NCBI RefSeq assembly: GCF_002355515.1
Contig: NZ_AP014809.1
Coordinates: forward strand, 3,682,501 to 3,746,500
Source: Methylorubrum populi
GTDB taxonomy: Bacteria; Pseudomonadota; Alphaproteobacteria; Rhizobiales; Beijerinckiaceae
Reading direction: 5' to 3'
Length of the DNA: 64,000 bases
The notes below the pieces were generated by a model that saw only the letters and a program-made list of their open reading frames with translations, had not been told where the DNA came from and made no database searches. Position 1 is the stretch's first letter. Every line of letters begins with the position of its first letter. The position numbers and the translations under genes are program-made. Shown here piece after piece: positions 28,577-37,897 of the stretch.

Positions 28577-29590
28577 TCAGCCGATTCGGATTACGATCTT
28601 GCCGACATGCGAGGCCTCGGCCAAGGCCGCCAGGGCGGCGGGTGCCTCCTCGAAGCCGAAGACGCGATCGATCACCGGCTTGATGCCGTGCAGGGCAATC
28701 GAGCGGTTCATGTCCTCGAACATCTCCCGCGGACCGACGGCAACGCCGCGCACGATGCAGCTCGCGCCGAGGATCGCCAGCGGATCGATCGCCTCGCCCT
28801 GAGCGAGTAGGCCGATCAGGCCGACATGTCCGCCGGGCCGGGTCGAGGCGATGGAGCGCGGCAGGGTCCCGGTGCCGCCAACCTCGACCACGTGATCGAC
28901 GCCCGTGCCGCCGGTCAGCCGGCGCACCTCATGCTCCCAATCCGGATGGGTGCGATAGTTGATCGTCTCGTTCGCACCGAGCACGCGCGCCTTCTCCAGC
29001 TTGGCATCGCTCGACGAGGTGGCGATCACGCGCGCACCGGCCGCGTGCGCGAGCTGGATCGCGAAGACCGAGACGCCCCCGGTGCCGAGCGTCAGCACCG
29101 TCTCGCCGGCCCGCAGCGGCTTGAGCCCGTAGAGCGCGTTCCAGGCGGTGACCGCCGCGCAGGGCAGCGTCGCGCCCTCCTCGAAGCTCAGATGGTCGGG
29201 CAGCACGACGAGCCCGTCCTCGTCGAACACCTGGTATTCGGTGAGGACGCCGTCGATGGCGCCGCCGAGCGCGGTCTGCCACGTATCGGCCACCTGAGCG
29301 CCGCCGAGCCAGCTCTGCGAGAAGATGCCGGCGACCCGTTCACCCCCCTGGAAGCGGCGCACGCCCTCGCCGAGGGCCACGATCTCGCCCGCCCCGTCCG
29401 AGACCGGGATCAGCCGATCGAGGTTGATCGCGAAGGGATAGCGGCCCTGACAAATCAGCAGGTCGCGGTAGTTGAGGGAGGCCGCGCGCATCCGCACCAG
29501 AACCTGTCCGCGGCCCGGCTCGGGCGTCGGACGATCGACGCTCTTCCAACTGTCGAGGCCTGCGGCGGCGGACATTTCGTAGGCACGCAT
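28577..29590 (-). CDS. Zinc-free medium-chain dehydrogenase / quinone oxidoreductase-like
   Basis: 337 residues. The GroES-like N-domain (PGRGQVLVRMRAASLNYRDLLICQGRYP is seen in pieces) is followed by the Rossmann domain with GTGGVSVFAIQLAHAAGARVIATSSSDAK and GANETINYR. The cysteine and histidine ligands of zinc ADHs are missing, so it belongs to the quinone oxidoreductase/crotonyl-CoA reductase-like MDR branch using NADPH. ATG 29590 has GGGAGAACG upstream. The substrate is unknown. It precedes the small secreted-protein gene on the same strand by 22 bases, so the two may form an operon. Confidence 0.85.
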   Translation of the reverse strand: MRAYEMSAAAGLDSWKSVDRPTPEPGRGQVLVRMRAASLNYRDLLICQGRYPFAINLDRLIPVSDGAGEIVALGEGVRRFQGGERVAGIFSQSWLGGAQVADTWQTALGGAIDGVLTEYQVFDEDGLVVLPDHLSFEEGATLPCAAVTAWNALYGLKPLRAGETVLTLGTGGVSVFAIQLAHAAGARVIATSSSDAKLEKARVLGANETINYRTHPDWEHEVRRLTGGTGVDHVVEVGGTGTLPRSIASTRPGGHVGLIGLLAQGEAIDPLAILGASCIVRGVAVGPREMFEDMNRSIALHGIKPVIDRVFGFEEAPAALAALAEASHVGKIVIRIG

Positions 29591-30048
29591 GGCGTTCTCC
29601 CGTAGGTCCCGGTTCCCGGATCGACGGTTGCCCATATGGGAAGAGGCCGCCCGAAGGCGACCTCTTCTCCTCATCCCGTCGACGGCTTTAGGCTTGCCCG
29701 CGCGGGGCTACTCCTTGTCGCCGCGATGGACGCCCTGGTCACGGTTTTCCTTCAGGCGACCGTCATCCGAATGTTGAACCGCGCCCCTATGCGGAGTTCC
29801 AGAGTTTTTCGATCCATCTTGATCAGCATTGCGGGAGTTGTTTCCCTTCGTATGCTGGTTCGGCTGAGTCATGAGGTTGTCCTTTGACTTATCCGACGAT
29901 CGATCGTGACCGCTGATCTGACAACCATGGACCTGGCGATGCGTTCCTGGACTTTGCGATCACCTCATTTTTGATCGGAATGCGACACTACGTCATCTTG
30001 AGAGGGCGTGGCAACCCGAGTTGTGCGGACCTCTCCAGCATCGGCTCG
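29591..30048. other. Intergenic region between ADH-like gene and chemoreceptor
   Basis: 458 bases. The hairpin at 29640-29667 is the only strong structure. A plus-strand frame (29636-29887, 83 codons) starts inside that hairpin, has no ribosome site and ends in a weak hydrophobic stretch; I do not call it a gene. The 29800-30000 part is less GC-rich than the surroundings and likely holds the promoter of the ADH-like gene or spacer DNA. Confidence 0.4.
29640..29667 (-). terminator. Stable UUCG-tetraloop hairpin after the chemoreceptor gene
   Basis: A 12-bp stem with one G-T-type mismatch (29640-29651, 29656-29667). On the minus strand the loop reads TTCG closed by C and G, a very stable RNA tetraloop. 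It lies about 380 bases after the chemoreceptor stop and 50 bases before the ADH-like start. No T run follows. Confidence 0.4.
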
Positions 30049-31734
30049 TCAGGCAGCGCGCACCGTCGCGAGGAAGCGGCTCACTTCCGCCGACAGGCAC
30101 TCGGACTGGCGCGACAGCTCGGACGCCGCACCGAGCACTTGGTTGGCCGCTGCGCCTGTTTCCTCGGACGCACGGGCGACGCCGGCGATGTTGGTGGTCA
30201 CCTCGCCCGTGCCGGTCGCGGCCTGGGCGACGTTGCGCACGATCTCCTGCGTCGCCGCGCCCTGCTGCTCGACCGCGGCCGCGATGCCGGACGCCACGTT
30301 GTTGATCTCGCGGATGCGGCCGGAGATGCCGTCGATGGCCGAGACGGCGTGATCCGTGGCCCCCTGGATCGTGCCGATCTGCTGCGCGATCTCGCTGGTG
30401 GCGCGGGCGGTCTGGTTGGCGAGCTCCTTGACCTCGGCCGCGACCACGGCGAAGCCGCGCCCGGCCTCGCCGGCGCGGGCCGCCTCGATCGTGGCGTTGA
30501 GCGCCAGCAGATTGGTCTGGCCGGCAATCGTCGAGATCATCGACACCACGTCGCCGATCTTCGCCGCCGCACTCGACAGGTTCTGAACCAGCCCGGCGGT
30601 CTGGTTGGCCTCGCCGACCGCCATCTGGGCGAGTTCGGACGAGCTGGCCACCTGCCGGCCGATCTCGTGGACGGAGGTGCCGAGCTCCTCGGCGGCCGCC
30701 GCGACGGTCTCGACGTTCGCCGCCGCCTCCTCGGCCGCGGACGCGACGGTGACGGATTGCGAGGCCGTCTCGGTGGCGGTTCCCGACATGCTCTGAGCCG
30801 TGGCCTGCAGTTGCGTCGCTGCCGAGGTCACGGTGCCGATGATCCCGCCGATGGCCGCCTCGAAGCTGTCGGCCATCGCCCGCATGGCGGCCTTCCGCTG
30901 TTCCTCGGCCGATGCGCGCGCGAGCGCCGTCTCGGCCTCCAGAGCGCGGGTGCGGATCAGGTTGTCCTTGAACACCTGGACTGCGCCCGCCATCGCGCCG
31001 ATCTCGTCCCGACGCTGCCGGTAGGGCACCGGGGTCTCGACGTCGCCGGCCGCGAGCGCTCCCATCATGCCGGTCATGCCGGTGATCGGCCGGGAGATCC
31101 GCAGGAAGCCGAATACCATGGCGCCGAATGCGAGGACGACCGTCAGTGCGACCGACACGACGGCCGTGACCGAAGCATCGTCGGCCGCGCCGACGGCGGC
31201 ATCGGCATCCCTGCGGGCTCCCCGCTGGTTCAGTGCGACCGCCTGCACGAGCAATACGCTGGAATCGGAGAAGAGCTTGAAGACACCGGGACCGGCGAGT
31301 TCTGCGAGAGCCTCCTGATGCCGCCCCTCATTGATGGACCTGATCAGGCTTTCGCTCGCCTGCTCGTAGCGGCTCCAGATCGCCGTGAACTGATCGTAGA
31401 GGGCACGCTCCTCGGACGATGAGATGAGGGATTCGTACCGGCGCCGTGCATCCCTCATCTCAGCGACGCCCCTGTCGTAGAGTTCGCGGTTGCCGGCCAA
31501 CGACTCCGGGTCGCTGGAGGCCGTGATCAACCGATACTGCCGCAGACGGATCCGGTTTGCGGCGGCATTCATCTCGTTGACCGTGACGACTGAGGGAAGC
31601 CAGTTCACCGCAACTTCGTTGACGCGATTTCGGATCGAAGACAGGTCGCGTAGCGAAATCGCGCCTTGGATCGCCGTGATGAGGGCAACGCCGCCGAATA
31701 GGGCGACCAGAGTGGCCTTGAGCGTGAGTCGCAT
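30049..31734 (-). CDS. Methyl-accepting chemotaxis protein
   Basis: 561 residues. TM1 at about 8-30, a periplasmic four-helix-bundle sensor of about 155 residues ([33 protein letters not shown]), TM2 at about 185-207, HAMP ([19 protein letters not shown]), then the cytoplasmic coiled-coil with the hairpin tip [37 protein letters not shown] in variant form ([11 protein letters not shown]). Signals to CheA/CheW. ATG 31734 begins a clean TM1; a GTG at 31800 is in frame but neither has a strong ribosome site. The ligand is unknown. No che genes are nearby. Confidence 0.88.
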   Translation of the reverse strand: MRLTLKATLVALFGGVALITAIQGAISLRDLSSIRNRVNEVAVNWLPSVVTVNEMNAAANRIRLRQYRLITASSDPESLAGNRELYDRGVAEMRDARRRYESLISSSEERALYDQFTAIWSRYEQASESLIRSINEGRHQEALAELAGPGVFKLFSDSSVLLVQAVALNQRGARRDADAAVGAADDASVTAVVSVALTVVLAFGAMVFGFLRISRPITGMTGMMGALAAGDVETPVPYRQRRDEIGAMAGAVQVFKDNLIRTRALEAETALARASAEEQRKAAMRAMADSFEAAIGGIIGTVTSAATQLQATAQSMSGTATETASQSVTVASAAEEAAANVETVAAAAEELGTSVHEIGRQVASSSELAQMAVGEANQTAGLVQNLSSAAAKIGDVVSMISTIAGQTNLLALNATIEAARAGEAGRGFAVVAAEVKELANQTARATSEIAQQIGTIQGATDHAVSAIDGISGRIREINNVASGIAAAVEQQGAATQEIVRNVAQAATGTGEVTTNIAGVARASEETGAAANQVLGAASELSRQSECLSAEVSRFLATVRAA

Positions 31735-32130
31735 CGAGCGGAGAGGCGCGTAAAGTGCCGGGGCATCCGCCGCGCACGGATCGACCGGGTCTGGTGACAC
31801 AAGTGTGTTAGCGCACGCGTATTAACAAATGCACTAAATCGGGCTCGACGGCTTGATGATGCCGCCGGTGCATCGAACGGATTCAAGATCCCTTCGAGAC
31901 GGTACAACCCCGAACCGGAAACGGCATCGCGACGCCGCTCAATCGCGCGTAGGAGCGAGTGGGAAGTCTGTCAGCCGAAGCGCGGCGGCTGACGCGACCA
32001 CGCTATAGGGATGAATCTCACCTCGCAGGGTTTCCCGCGCAGGGAGACGGTCGTCCGATCGCGTCATTGGGGGGCTGGCTCGGGGTGGCTGCCTCGCACC
32101 GCACGCGACCAACAGGGTCGTCCCGTGCCG
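31735..32130. other. Intergenic region upstream of the chemoreceptor
   Basis: 396 bases between the L,D-transpeptidase stop and the chemoreceptor start, both on the minus strand. AT-richer around 31800-31850, where ACACAAGTGTGT (31797-31808) forms an imperfect palindrome that could be a regulator site. No gene or clear promoter hexamers identified. Confidence 0.35.
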
Positions 32131-32679
32131 CTACGGCTTGATCTCGATCGGCGTGCCGACATCGACGCGGGCGTAGATCGCGCGCATCTCGGCATTGGTG
32201 ACGCCGACGCAGCCCTGGGTCCAGTCCATCCATCGATGCAGGCCGCCGAGCCAGGAGAAGCCGTTCATCAGCCCATGGATCATGATGTCGCCGCCGGGCG
32301 CGTATCCGCCGGCCCGCGCCGCCGCCTCGTCGGCCGGCGAGGGGTAGGAGACCTTGAGGGAAAGGTGGGCGACGCTGCGCGGGTTGCGGAAGGCGATGGT
32401 GTAGACGCCCTCGGGGGTGCGCCCGTCGCCTTCGCGGGTCTTGTGCCCTTCCGGCGCGAAGCCGAGGGACACGGGGTAGGTCGCGAGCACCCGGCCCTGG
32501 CGCAGCAGCGTCAGCCGGCGCGCGGCCTTCTCCACCAGCACGCGGTCGGCGCGCTCCGGCTCGGCCGCGAGCGGCGGTTCGGTGCGGCCGAGCTGGAGGT
32601 AGTCCGCGAGGACGAGGGCAACCGCGCCAAGGACGGCGAGGCCGGCGATCACCGCTGCGATGCGCCCCCGCCTTGCCAC
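32131..32679 (-). CDS. L,D-transpeptidase (YkuD, YafK/ErfK type)
   Basis: 182 residues with an N-terminal membrane anchor/signal (AAVIAGLAVLGAVALVLADYL). The YkuD domain shows VEKAARRLTLLRQGRVLATYPVSLGF in pieces, the catalytic His in MIHGLMNG and the nucleophile Cys in DWTQGCVGVTNAEM, the TxGC(I/V)xVTN variant usual in this branch. It makes 3-3 peptidoglycan cross-links or attaches proteins to the wall in the periplasm. It starts 7 bases after the metY stop and is probably cotranscribed with it. Confidence 0.86.
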   Translation of the reverse strand: MARRGRIAAVIAGLAVLGAVALVLADYLQLGRTEPPLAAEPERADRVLVEKAARRLTLLRQGRVLATYPVSLGFAPEGHKTREGDGRTPEGVYTIAFRNPRSVAHLSLKVSYPSPADEAAARAGGYAPGGDIMIHGLMNGFSWLGGLHRWMDWTQGCVGVTNAEMRAIYARVDVGTPIEIKP

Positions 32680-32686
32680 GGCGGCC

Positions 32687-33982
32687 TCAGCCGATCTTGG
32701 CCAGGGCCTGCTCGATATCGGCGATCAGATCCTCCGGATCCTCCAGGCCGATCGACAGGCGCACGGTCTCGGGGCCGACGCAGGCCGCGGCACGCTCCTC
32801 GGGGCGAAGCTGGCGATGGGTGGTGGTCGCCGGGTGGATCGCCAGCGACTTGATCTCGCCGATGTTCACGAGGTGCGAGATCAGCTCCAGACCGGCGATG
32901 AACTGGAGCGCGGCCGGCTCGCCGCCCTTGAGCGCGAAGGTGAAGATCGAGCCCGGTCCCTGCGGCACGTAGCGGTTGGCGAGCGCCTCGCCCTTCTGCC
33001 CCGGCAGGGCCGGGTAGCTCACCCACGCGACCGCCGGATGGTCCTTGAGGTAGGCGGCGACCGCCTTGGCGTTGGCGCAGTGGCGCTCCATCCGCAGCGG
33101 CAGGGTCTCGATGCCGGTGAGCGTGAGGAAGGCGTTCATCGGCGAGAGGCCGGGGCCGAGGTCGCGCAGGCCGAACAGGCGGCAGGCGACCGCGAAGCTG
33201 ATCTCGGGGAAGCGCTCGCTGACGATCAGGCCGTCATAGTCCGGCCAGGGATCGTTGATGAGGTTGTAGCGCGAGCCCTGCGCCTTCCAGTCGAAGGTGC
33301 CGGCATCGCAGATCATGCCGCCGATCACCTGACCCGAGCCGCCGAGAAACTTCGAGGTCGAGTGGACGACGATGTCGGCGCCGTGCTCGATCGGGCGGAT
33401 CAGGGCCGGCGAGGCCAGGGTGTTGTCGATCACGAGCGGCAGGCCGTGCCGCTTGGCGACCGCACTGATGCCCTCGAGGTCCATCACGGTGGCACAAGGG
33501 TTGACGATCGACTCGCAGATGATCGCCTTGGTCTGCGGCGTGATCGCCGCCTCGAACGCCTCCGGCGTCAGGTCGGCGGCGAATTGCGGCGTGAGATCGT
33601 AGCGCCCCTCGAGCCGGCGCATCAGGCCGAGCGAACCGCCGAACAGGCGCGGCGAGGCGACGTAGGCATCACCGGTCTGCATCAGTGTCATCATCACGAG
33701 CAGCACCGCCGACTGCCCGGAGGAGACCGCCACCGCCGCCTTGGCGCCTTCCAGCGCGGCGATCCGGCGCTCCAGCGCGGCGACCGTCGGGTTCGAGCCG
33801 CGCGAGTACGAGAAGCCGGTCCGGCGCATCGCGAAGATGTCGGCCGCCTGCTCGGTGGAGTCGAAGACGAAGCCGTTGGTGAAGTAGATCGGCTGCGCCC
33901 GCGCGCCGGTGGCGGGATCGGGCGCGGCGCCCGCATGGACCGCCTGGGTGGCGAGGCGGAGGGTCTTTGGCTCGGCGGTCAT
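32687..33982 (-). CDS. metY: O-acetylhomoserine sulfhydrylase (MetY type)
   Basis: 431 residues, Cys/Met-metabolism PLP enzyme that makes homocysteine from an O-acyl-homoserine and sulfide. N-terminal TQAVHAG, PIYFTNGFVFDSTEQAADIFA, YSRGSNPTVAALERRIAALEG, SSGQSAVLLVMMTL, IDNTLASPALIRPIEHGADIVVHSTSKFLGG with the PLP lysine in STSKFLGG, and SHLVNIGEIKSLAIHPATTTHRQL near the C-terminus. The pattern is closest to O-acetylhomoserine aminocarboxypropyltransferase; O-succinylhomoserine (MetZ) cannot be fully excluded. ATG 33982 has AGGTCC upstream. I looked for a SAM riboswitch in the leader (33983-34126) and saw none. Confidence 0.88.
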   Translation of the reverse strand: MTAEPKTLRLATQAVHAGAAPDPATGARAQPIYFTNGFVFDSTEQAADIFAMRRTGFSYSRGSNPTVAALERRIAALEGAKAAVAVSSGQSAVLLVMMTLMQTGDAYVASPRLFGGSLGLMRRLEGRYDLTPQFAADLTPEAFEAAITPQTKAIICESIVNPCATVMDLEGISAVAKRHGLPLVIDNTLASPALIRPIEHGADIVVHSTSKFLGGSGQVIGGMICDAGTFDWKAQGSRYNLINDPWPDYDGLIVSERFPEISFAVACRLFGLRDLGPGLSPMNAFLTLTGIETLPLRMERHCANAKAVAAYLKDHPAVAWVSYPALPGQKGEALANRYVPQGPGSIFTFALKGGEPAALQFIAGLELISHLVNIGEIKSLAIHPATTTHRQLRPEERAAACVGPETVRLSIGLEDPEDLIADIEQALAKIG

Positions 33983-34126
33983 GGCGGGACCTGAACTGAT
34001 CGGTCTGTCGGCGCACAGGAGCGGCGCACATCTCTGACGTGCCTTCTGCCGCGAAACGGTCCGCGGCGAAACCCGCGATCGGTCCCGGCGCGGATCGGCC
34101 ATGCACGAAACGTCTGGGCGCGGCCC

Positions 34127-34513
34127 TCAGGCGGCGCGCTTGAGGCAGGCCTTGAGGGTCCGCACCAGCATGGTCGGTGCGTAGGGCTTCGGGATGAAGC
34201 GGGCCCCTTCCGGCATGTCGCCGGGACCGGGCGTCCCCATGCCGGAGACGATCAGCACCGGGATGTCCGGCCAGCGATGGGCGACGACGCGGGCCAGGGC
34301 GAAGCCGTCCATCGAGCCCATCGGCATATCGACGTCGGTCATCAGGACCTCGACGTCGGGCCGGTCCTGAAGCACGTCGAGGGCCTTGTCGGCGTGGTGC
34401 GCTTCGAGGACGTTGAACCCGGCCTCCGCCAGCGTGTCGGAGGCCTCCATCAGGAGCAGGCCGTCATCTTCGACGAGGAGGACGACGGGCAACTCTGGCG
34501 GGTTCTCTGTCAT
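34127..34513 (-). CDS. Single-domain response regulator (CheY-like)
   Basis: 128 residues, only a receiver domain. Acidic pair in LLVEDDGLL, phospho-acceptor Asp in LMTDVDMPMGSMDG, Thr/Ser switch in LIVSGMG, and Lys in FIPKPYAP. No output domain, so it must act by protein contact or as a phosphate sink/relay. The MPMGSMDGFALA loop is typical of receivers paired with alphaproteobacterial hybrid kinases. It lies between metY and glcF on the same strand but with more than 100 bases on each side. A partner kinase is not adjacent; the LOV hybrid kinase at 23161-24756 is a possible but unsupported candidate. Confidence 0.88.
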   Translation of the reverse strand: MTENPPELPVVLLVEDDGLLLMEASDTLAEAGFNVLEAHHADKALDVLQDRPDVEVLMTDVDMPMGSMDGFALARVVAHRWPDIPVLIVSGMGTPGPGDMPEGARFIPKPYAPTMLVRTLKACLKRAA

Positions 34514-34626
34514 AAGGCTGCAAACGATCTCAGGCCGACACTGGTTGCGGGCCTAATTCGCACCTGCAGCGAGGTCAAGGAAGAGACGACCCGCAATTGT
34601 GCAGGGCGGGAAAATCAATCTTGACC

Positions 34627-36024
34627 TTACGCGTACGCTCGGGCGGCCGCCGGGCGGTCCGGCAGATGCGCCAGCGCCTCCGGACGCGGGCCGCCGGTCG
34701 CCCAGTCGAGCAGTTCGACGGTGTGCAGGATCGGGATGTCGGTGCCTTTCCCAATCTGGGTGGCGCAACCGATATTGCCGGTGGCGATCAGGTCCGGCTT
34801 CACGCGCTCGATATTGGCGACCTTGCGGTCGCGCAGGCGCGCGGCGATCTCTGGCTGGAGGATGTTGTAGGTGCCGGCCGAGCCGCAGCAGATATGCCCT
34901 TCCGGCACGTCCTTCACGGTGAAGCCCGCCTTCTTGAGGAGGTTCTTCGGCTCGGTCCGGATCGCCTGCCCGTGCTGCATCGAGCAGGCGGAATGGTAGG
35001 CGACGACGAGGTCGGTATCCTCGACCGGCGGCAGCAGCCCGATCTCGGCCATGTACTCGGTGACGTCCTTGGCGATCGCCGACACGCGCGCCGCCTTCTC
35101 GGCATAGGCCGGGTCGTCGCGGAACATGAAGCCGTAATCCTTGATCGTCGTGCCGCAGCCCGACGCCGTGACGACGATGGCGTCGAGGCCGGGCCCGTCC
35201 ATCTCGGCGATCCAGGCGTCGATGGTGCGCTTGGCGTGGCCGTGGGCGGAGTCCTCGCGGCCCATATGGTGGGTCAGCGCGCCGCAGCAGCCCTCGCCCT
35301 TGGGCAGGACCACCTCGACGCCGTGGCGGTTGAGCAGGCGGATCGCCGCCTCGTTGAAGTCCGGCCGCAGCACGCTCTGGGCGCAGCCGCGCAGCAGCGC
35401 GACCCGGCCGCGACGGGGCGCCGGCGCCTTGTCCTCGCCGGTCTGGAAAAGCGTGCTGATCTCCTGCGCCGAGGTATCGGCGGGGAAGGTGCCGGGCCGG
35501 TCGGTGCGGTTGCGGTTCGGCAGCTGCGCGGGAGCAAGGTCGAGCATCGCCGCGAGCCGGTTGCCGACCCGCGGCAGCCGGGCGACGAGAGGCCGGAACG
35601 GCGCTCCGACCTTGGCCGCGAGCAGCGCCAGCCGGAAGCGGTTCGGGTAGGGCAGGACCAGGGCCAGCAGAGCCCGCAGGGCACGGTCGGAGAACGGGCG
35701 CCTGTAGGTCTTCTCGATATGGGTGCGGGCGTGATCGACGAGGTGCATGTAATGCACCCCCGACGGGCAGGTCGTCATGCAGGAGAGGCAGGAGAGACAG
35801 CGGTCGACGTGCTTGACCACCTCGCGGCTGGCCGGCTTGCCGCCCTCCAGCATGTCCTTGATCAGATAGATGCGCCCGCGCGGTGAATCGAGCTCATCGC
35901 CGAGCAGAAGATAGGTCGGGCAAGTCGCGGTGCAGAACCCGCAATGGACACAGGTTCGCAGGATCTTCTCCGAGGCCGCCATGGCGGGGTCGGCGAGCTG
36001 CTCGGGAGCGAAATTGGTCTGCAC
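34627..36024 (-). CDS. glcF: Glycolate oxidase iron-sulfur subunit GlcF
   Basis: 465 residues. Two ferredoxin-type clusters (CVHCGFCTATCPTY and CLSCLSCMTTCPSG) and two CCG-type domains (GCCGALTHH, ICCGSAGTYN), exactly the GlcF layout. It passes electrons from the GlcD/GlcE flavoproteins to the quinone pool when glycolate is oxidised to glyoxylate on the inner membrane. The start MQTNFAPEQLADPAMAASEKIL is a normal GlcF start. glcD and glcE are not in this window; they may lie elsewhere. Glyoxylate links to the serine cycle, an inference. Confidence 0.93.
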   Translation of the reverse strand: MQTNFAPEQLADPAMAASEKILRTCVHCGFCTATCPTYLLLGDELDSPRGRIYLIKDMLEGGKPASREVVKHVDRCLSCLSCMTTCPSGVHYMHLVDHARTHIEKTYRRPFSDRALRALLALVLPYPNRFRLALLAAKVGAPFRPLVARLPRVGNRLAAMLDLAPAQLPNRNRTDRPGTFPADTSAQEISTLFQTGEDKAPAPRRGRVALLRGCAQSVLRPDFNEAAIRLLNRHGVEVVLPKGEGCCGALTHHMGREDSAHGHAKRTIDAWIAEMDGPGLDAIVVTASGCGTTIKDYGFMFRDDPAYAEKAARVSAIAKDVTEYMAEIGLLPPVEDTDLVVAYHSACSMQHGQAIRTEPKNLLKKAGFTVKDVPEGHICCGSAGTYNILQPEIAARLRDRKVANIERVKPDLIATGNIGCATQIGKGTDIPILHTVELLDWATGGPRPEALAHLPDRPAAARAYA

Positions 36025-36166
36025 GACGCGCCTCGATGCGGTTTCTTGCTTCTCTTCACGTCTCTTAGAACCGTTCGCGACGGCGAGGCAATCGGAACGG
36101 TTCCAAGCTGTTGCTGTGTCGCATGTCCCGGGACGGCGGCCCCGATGACGTGACGCCAGCGACGCT

Positions 36167-36520
36167 TCAGCGCTCGCGCGACACCGTCAGCAGGCGGGCG
36201 ATGAGCCAGATCGGCACCACCACCGCCGCACCGGCGAGGATCCAGCGGCCGAAATCGTGGAAGGTGTCGAGCCCGAGGTCGATCAGCGAGCGCGTCAGAT
36301 CGTAGATCTGCCAGAACAGCAGGCCCGGCGTCAGGCCGAACATCGCCATCACGGCGCCGACGAGCACGGACAGGAACAGCAGCTTCACGAACACAGCCGC
36401 CGGCGAGCCGCCGAGAAAGCGGTTGAGCCCGGAGCGGCGGCGCGGCTGGCCGTAACGCGGATCGGCCGGGTAGGCGCCGGGCTCGAGCGGGCGCCGCCGC
36501 GTCTCGTGATCGCCGGTCAT
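36167..36520 (-). CDS. Small membrane protein, DUF6460-like
   Basis: 117 residues. A Pro/Arg-rich cytosolic start (RRRPLEPGAYPADPRYGQPRRR) is followed by two membrane helices: FVKLLFLSVLVGAVMAMFGL at about 43-62 and WILAGAAVVVPIWLIARLL at about 93-111, with an amphipathic FWQIYDLTRSLIDLGLDTFHDF between them. This layout matches DUF6460, common in rhizobia, with no known role. The ATG at 36520 starts the frame. It is 142 bases after the glcF start on the same strand; no operon link is evident. Confidence 0.7.
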   Translation of the reverse strand: MTGDHETRRRPLEPGAYPADPRYGQPRRRSGLNRFLGGSPAAVFVKLLFLSVLVGAVMAMFGLTPGLLFWQIYDLTRSLIDLGLDTFHDFGRWILAGAAVVVPIWLIARLLTVSRER

Positions 36521-36736
36521 TCCGTCAGTATCCTCGCCATCTGCTCAAGACTTCGTGGCAGCCCCGCAACGGCGTTGCCTCGCCGCCACACTCATGCCAA
36601 ACCGCGGGTCGATCGTTCCATTCGACGCATTCGGGGTAGCAGCCAGATGGCATCCTCGAACGTTCCGCTCAAGATGGCAGGCTGAATCCGCCCTGCCGGC
36701 TCCGATGCTTCCACCCCGCGCGACTTGACGAAGGCC

Positions 36737-37687
36737 ATGATCGACCACGCTCTGTTCGACCCGGCGACCATCGATGCCGAGACGAAGGCGCTCAACGCCG
36801 AGATCGTGGCCGCTCACGCCGCGCAGGCCGATCCGTGGTCGCTGCCGATCGAGGAGGTGCGAGCGCGGCGGCGCGCGGGAACGCAGGCCTCCCCCGCCAT
36901 GCCGCGCAGCCCGCGCGCCGAAATCCTGACCATCGAGGGGCCGGGCGGCCCGCTCGACCTCCGCGTCATCCGCCCGCAAGGCAAGGCGCGCGGTGCCTAC
37001 CTCCACATCCATCGCGGCGGCTGGGTCTGGGGCGCGGCCGACGAGCAGGATCCCTGGCTCGAGCGCATCGCCGACACCTGCGGCTTCGTCTGCCTCTCGG
37101 TGGAGTACCGGCTGGCGCCGGAGCACCCCTATCCGGCGGCCCTGGAGGATTGCGAGGCGGCGGCCCTCTGGCTCGCCGGCCCCGGCAAGGCGGAGCTCGG
37201 CATCCACGCGCTGACCATCGGCGGCGAATCCGTCGGCGCGCATCTCGCGGTGATGACGCTCCTGCGTCTGCGCGATCGGCACGGCCTGCCCCGCGCCTTC
37301 CGCGGCGCCAACCTCAATGCCGGCTTCTACGATCTCGGCCTGACCCCAAGCGTGCGGCTGTGGGGCGACGAGCGCCTCGTCATCAACACCACCGACCTCA
37401 AGCGCTTCGCCGACGGATACGTGCGCGAGGGCATCGACCGGCGCCGGCCCGACGTGTCGCCGCTCTACGCCGACCTGAAGGGCCTGCCGCCGGCGCTGTT
37501 TACGGTCGGCACCGCCGACCCGCTCTTGGACGACACGCTCTACATGTCGGCCCGCTGGGCCGCGGCCAACAATGGCGGCCACACAGCGGTCTATGCCGGC
37601 GGCTGCCACATCTTCGTGCGCTATCCCGGCGCGCTGACCGAGCGGGCCCTGGAGCTGATCGACCGCTTCCTGATGGCGCTGGCCTGA
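36737..37687 (+). CDS. Alpha/beta-hydrolase, HSL-type esterase with unusual HRGG motif
   Basis: 316 residues. Nucleophile motif GGESVGAH (GxSxG), acid in GTADPLLDDTLYM, His in AGGCHIFVRYPGA. The oxyanion motif that is HGGG in hormone-sensitive-lipase-family esterases reads HRGG here (YLHIHRGGWVWG), a change at the second residue, and is followed by the usual VSVEYRLAPEHPYPAAL-like stretch (CLSVEYRLAPEHPYPAALED in part). Cytosolic, no signal. The chosen start is ATG 36737; a TTG 12 bases upstream is in frame. It likely hydrolyses short acyl esters; the substrate is unknown. Confidence 0.86.
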   Translation: MIDHALFDPATIDAETKALNAEIVAAHAAQADPWSLPIEEVRARRRAGTQASPAMPRSPRAEILTIEGPGGPLDLRVIRPQGKARGAYLHIHRGGWVWGAADEQDPWLERIADTCGFVCLSVEYRLAPEHPYPAALEDCEAAALWLAGPGKAELGIHALTIGGESVGAHLAVMTLLRLRDRHGLPRAFRGANLNAGFYDLGLTPSVRLWGDERLVINTTDLKRFADGYVREGIDRRRPDVSPLYADLKGLPPALFTVGTADPLLDDTLYMSARWAAANNGGHTAVYAGGCHIFVRYPGALTERALELIDRFLMALA

Positions 37688-37842
37688 CGCCGACGTTCCC
37701 GCTGCCGGCTCCGGCGGACGATCCGGCGCCCCGTGACGCGCGTCCCGGGGGCCGGAGGCGTGCCCCGCCCCTCCGATCGTGCCGGTCTTCGGACCACGGG
37801 GCCGGCTGCCTCGCGTGGCCTCTAAGTCAACGCTAACGGCGA

Positions 37843-37872
37843 TTGACCTTTGAAATTCCGATGGGATACAAC
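37843..37872 (+). promoter_or_regulatory. Sigma70-like promoter of the membrane-protein/GH19 module
   Basis: TTGACC (37843-37848) and TACAAC (37867-37872) are separated by 18 bases (17 if ATACAA is taken as the -10), ending 26 bases before the start codon, which itself has GGAGCGAAAGCG upstream. The region is much less GC-rich than the DNA before it. Confidence 0.45.
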
Positions 37873-37897
37873 TTAACCGACCATCGGAGCGAAAGCG

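Noticed and set aside
29636..29887. 83-codon frame with a hydrophobic segment upstream of the chemoreceptor end
   Set aside because: It starts within a strong hairpin, lacks a ribosome site and resembles no family; kept only as spacer.
33983..34126. SAM-II or SAH riboswitch in front of metY
   Set aside because: Expected for a homoserine sulfhydrylase in alphaproteobacteria, but I could not find the conserved pairing and loop segments in this leader.
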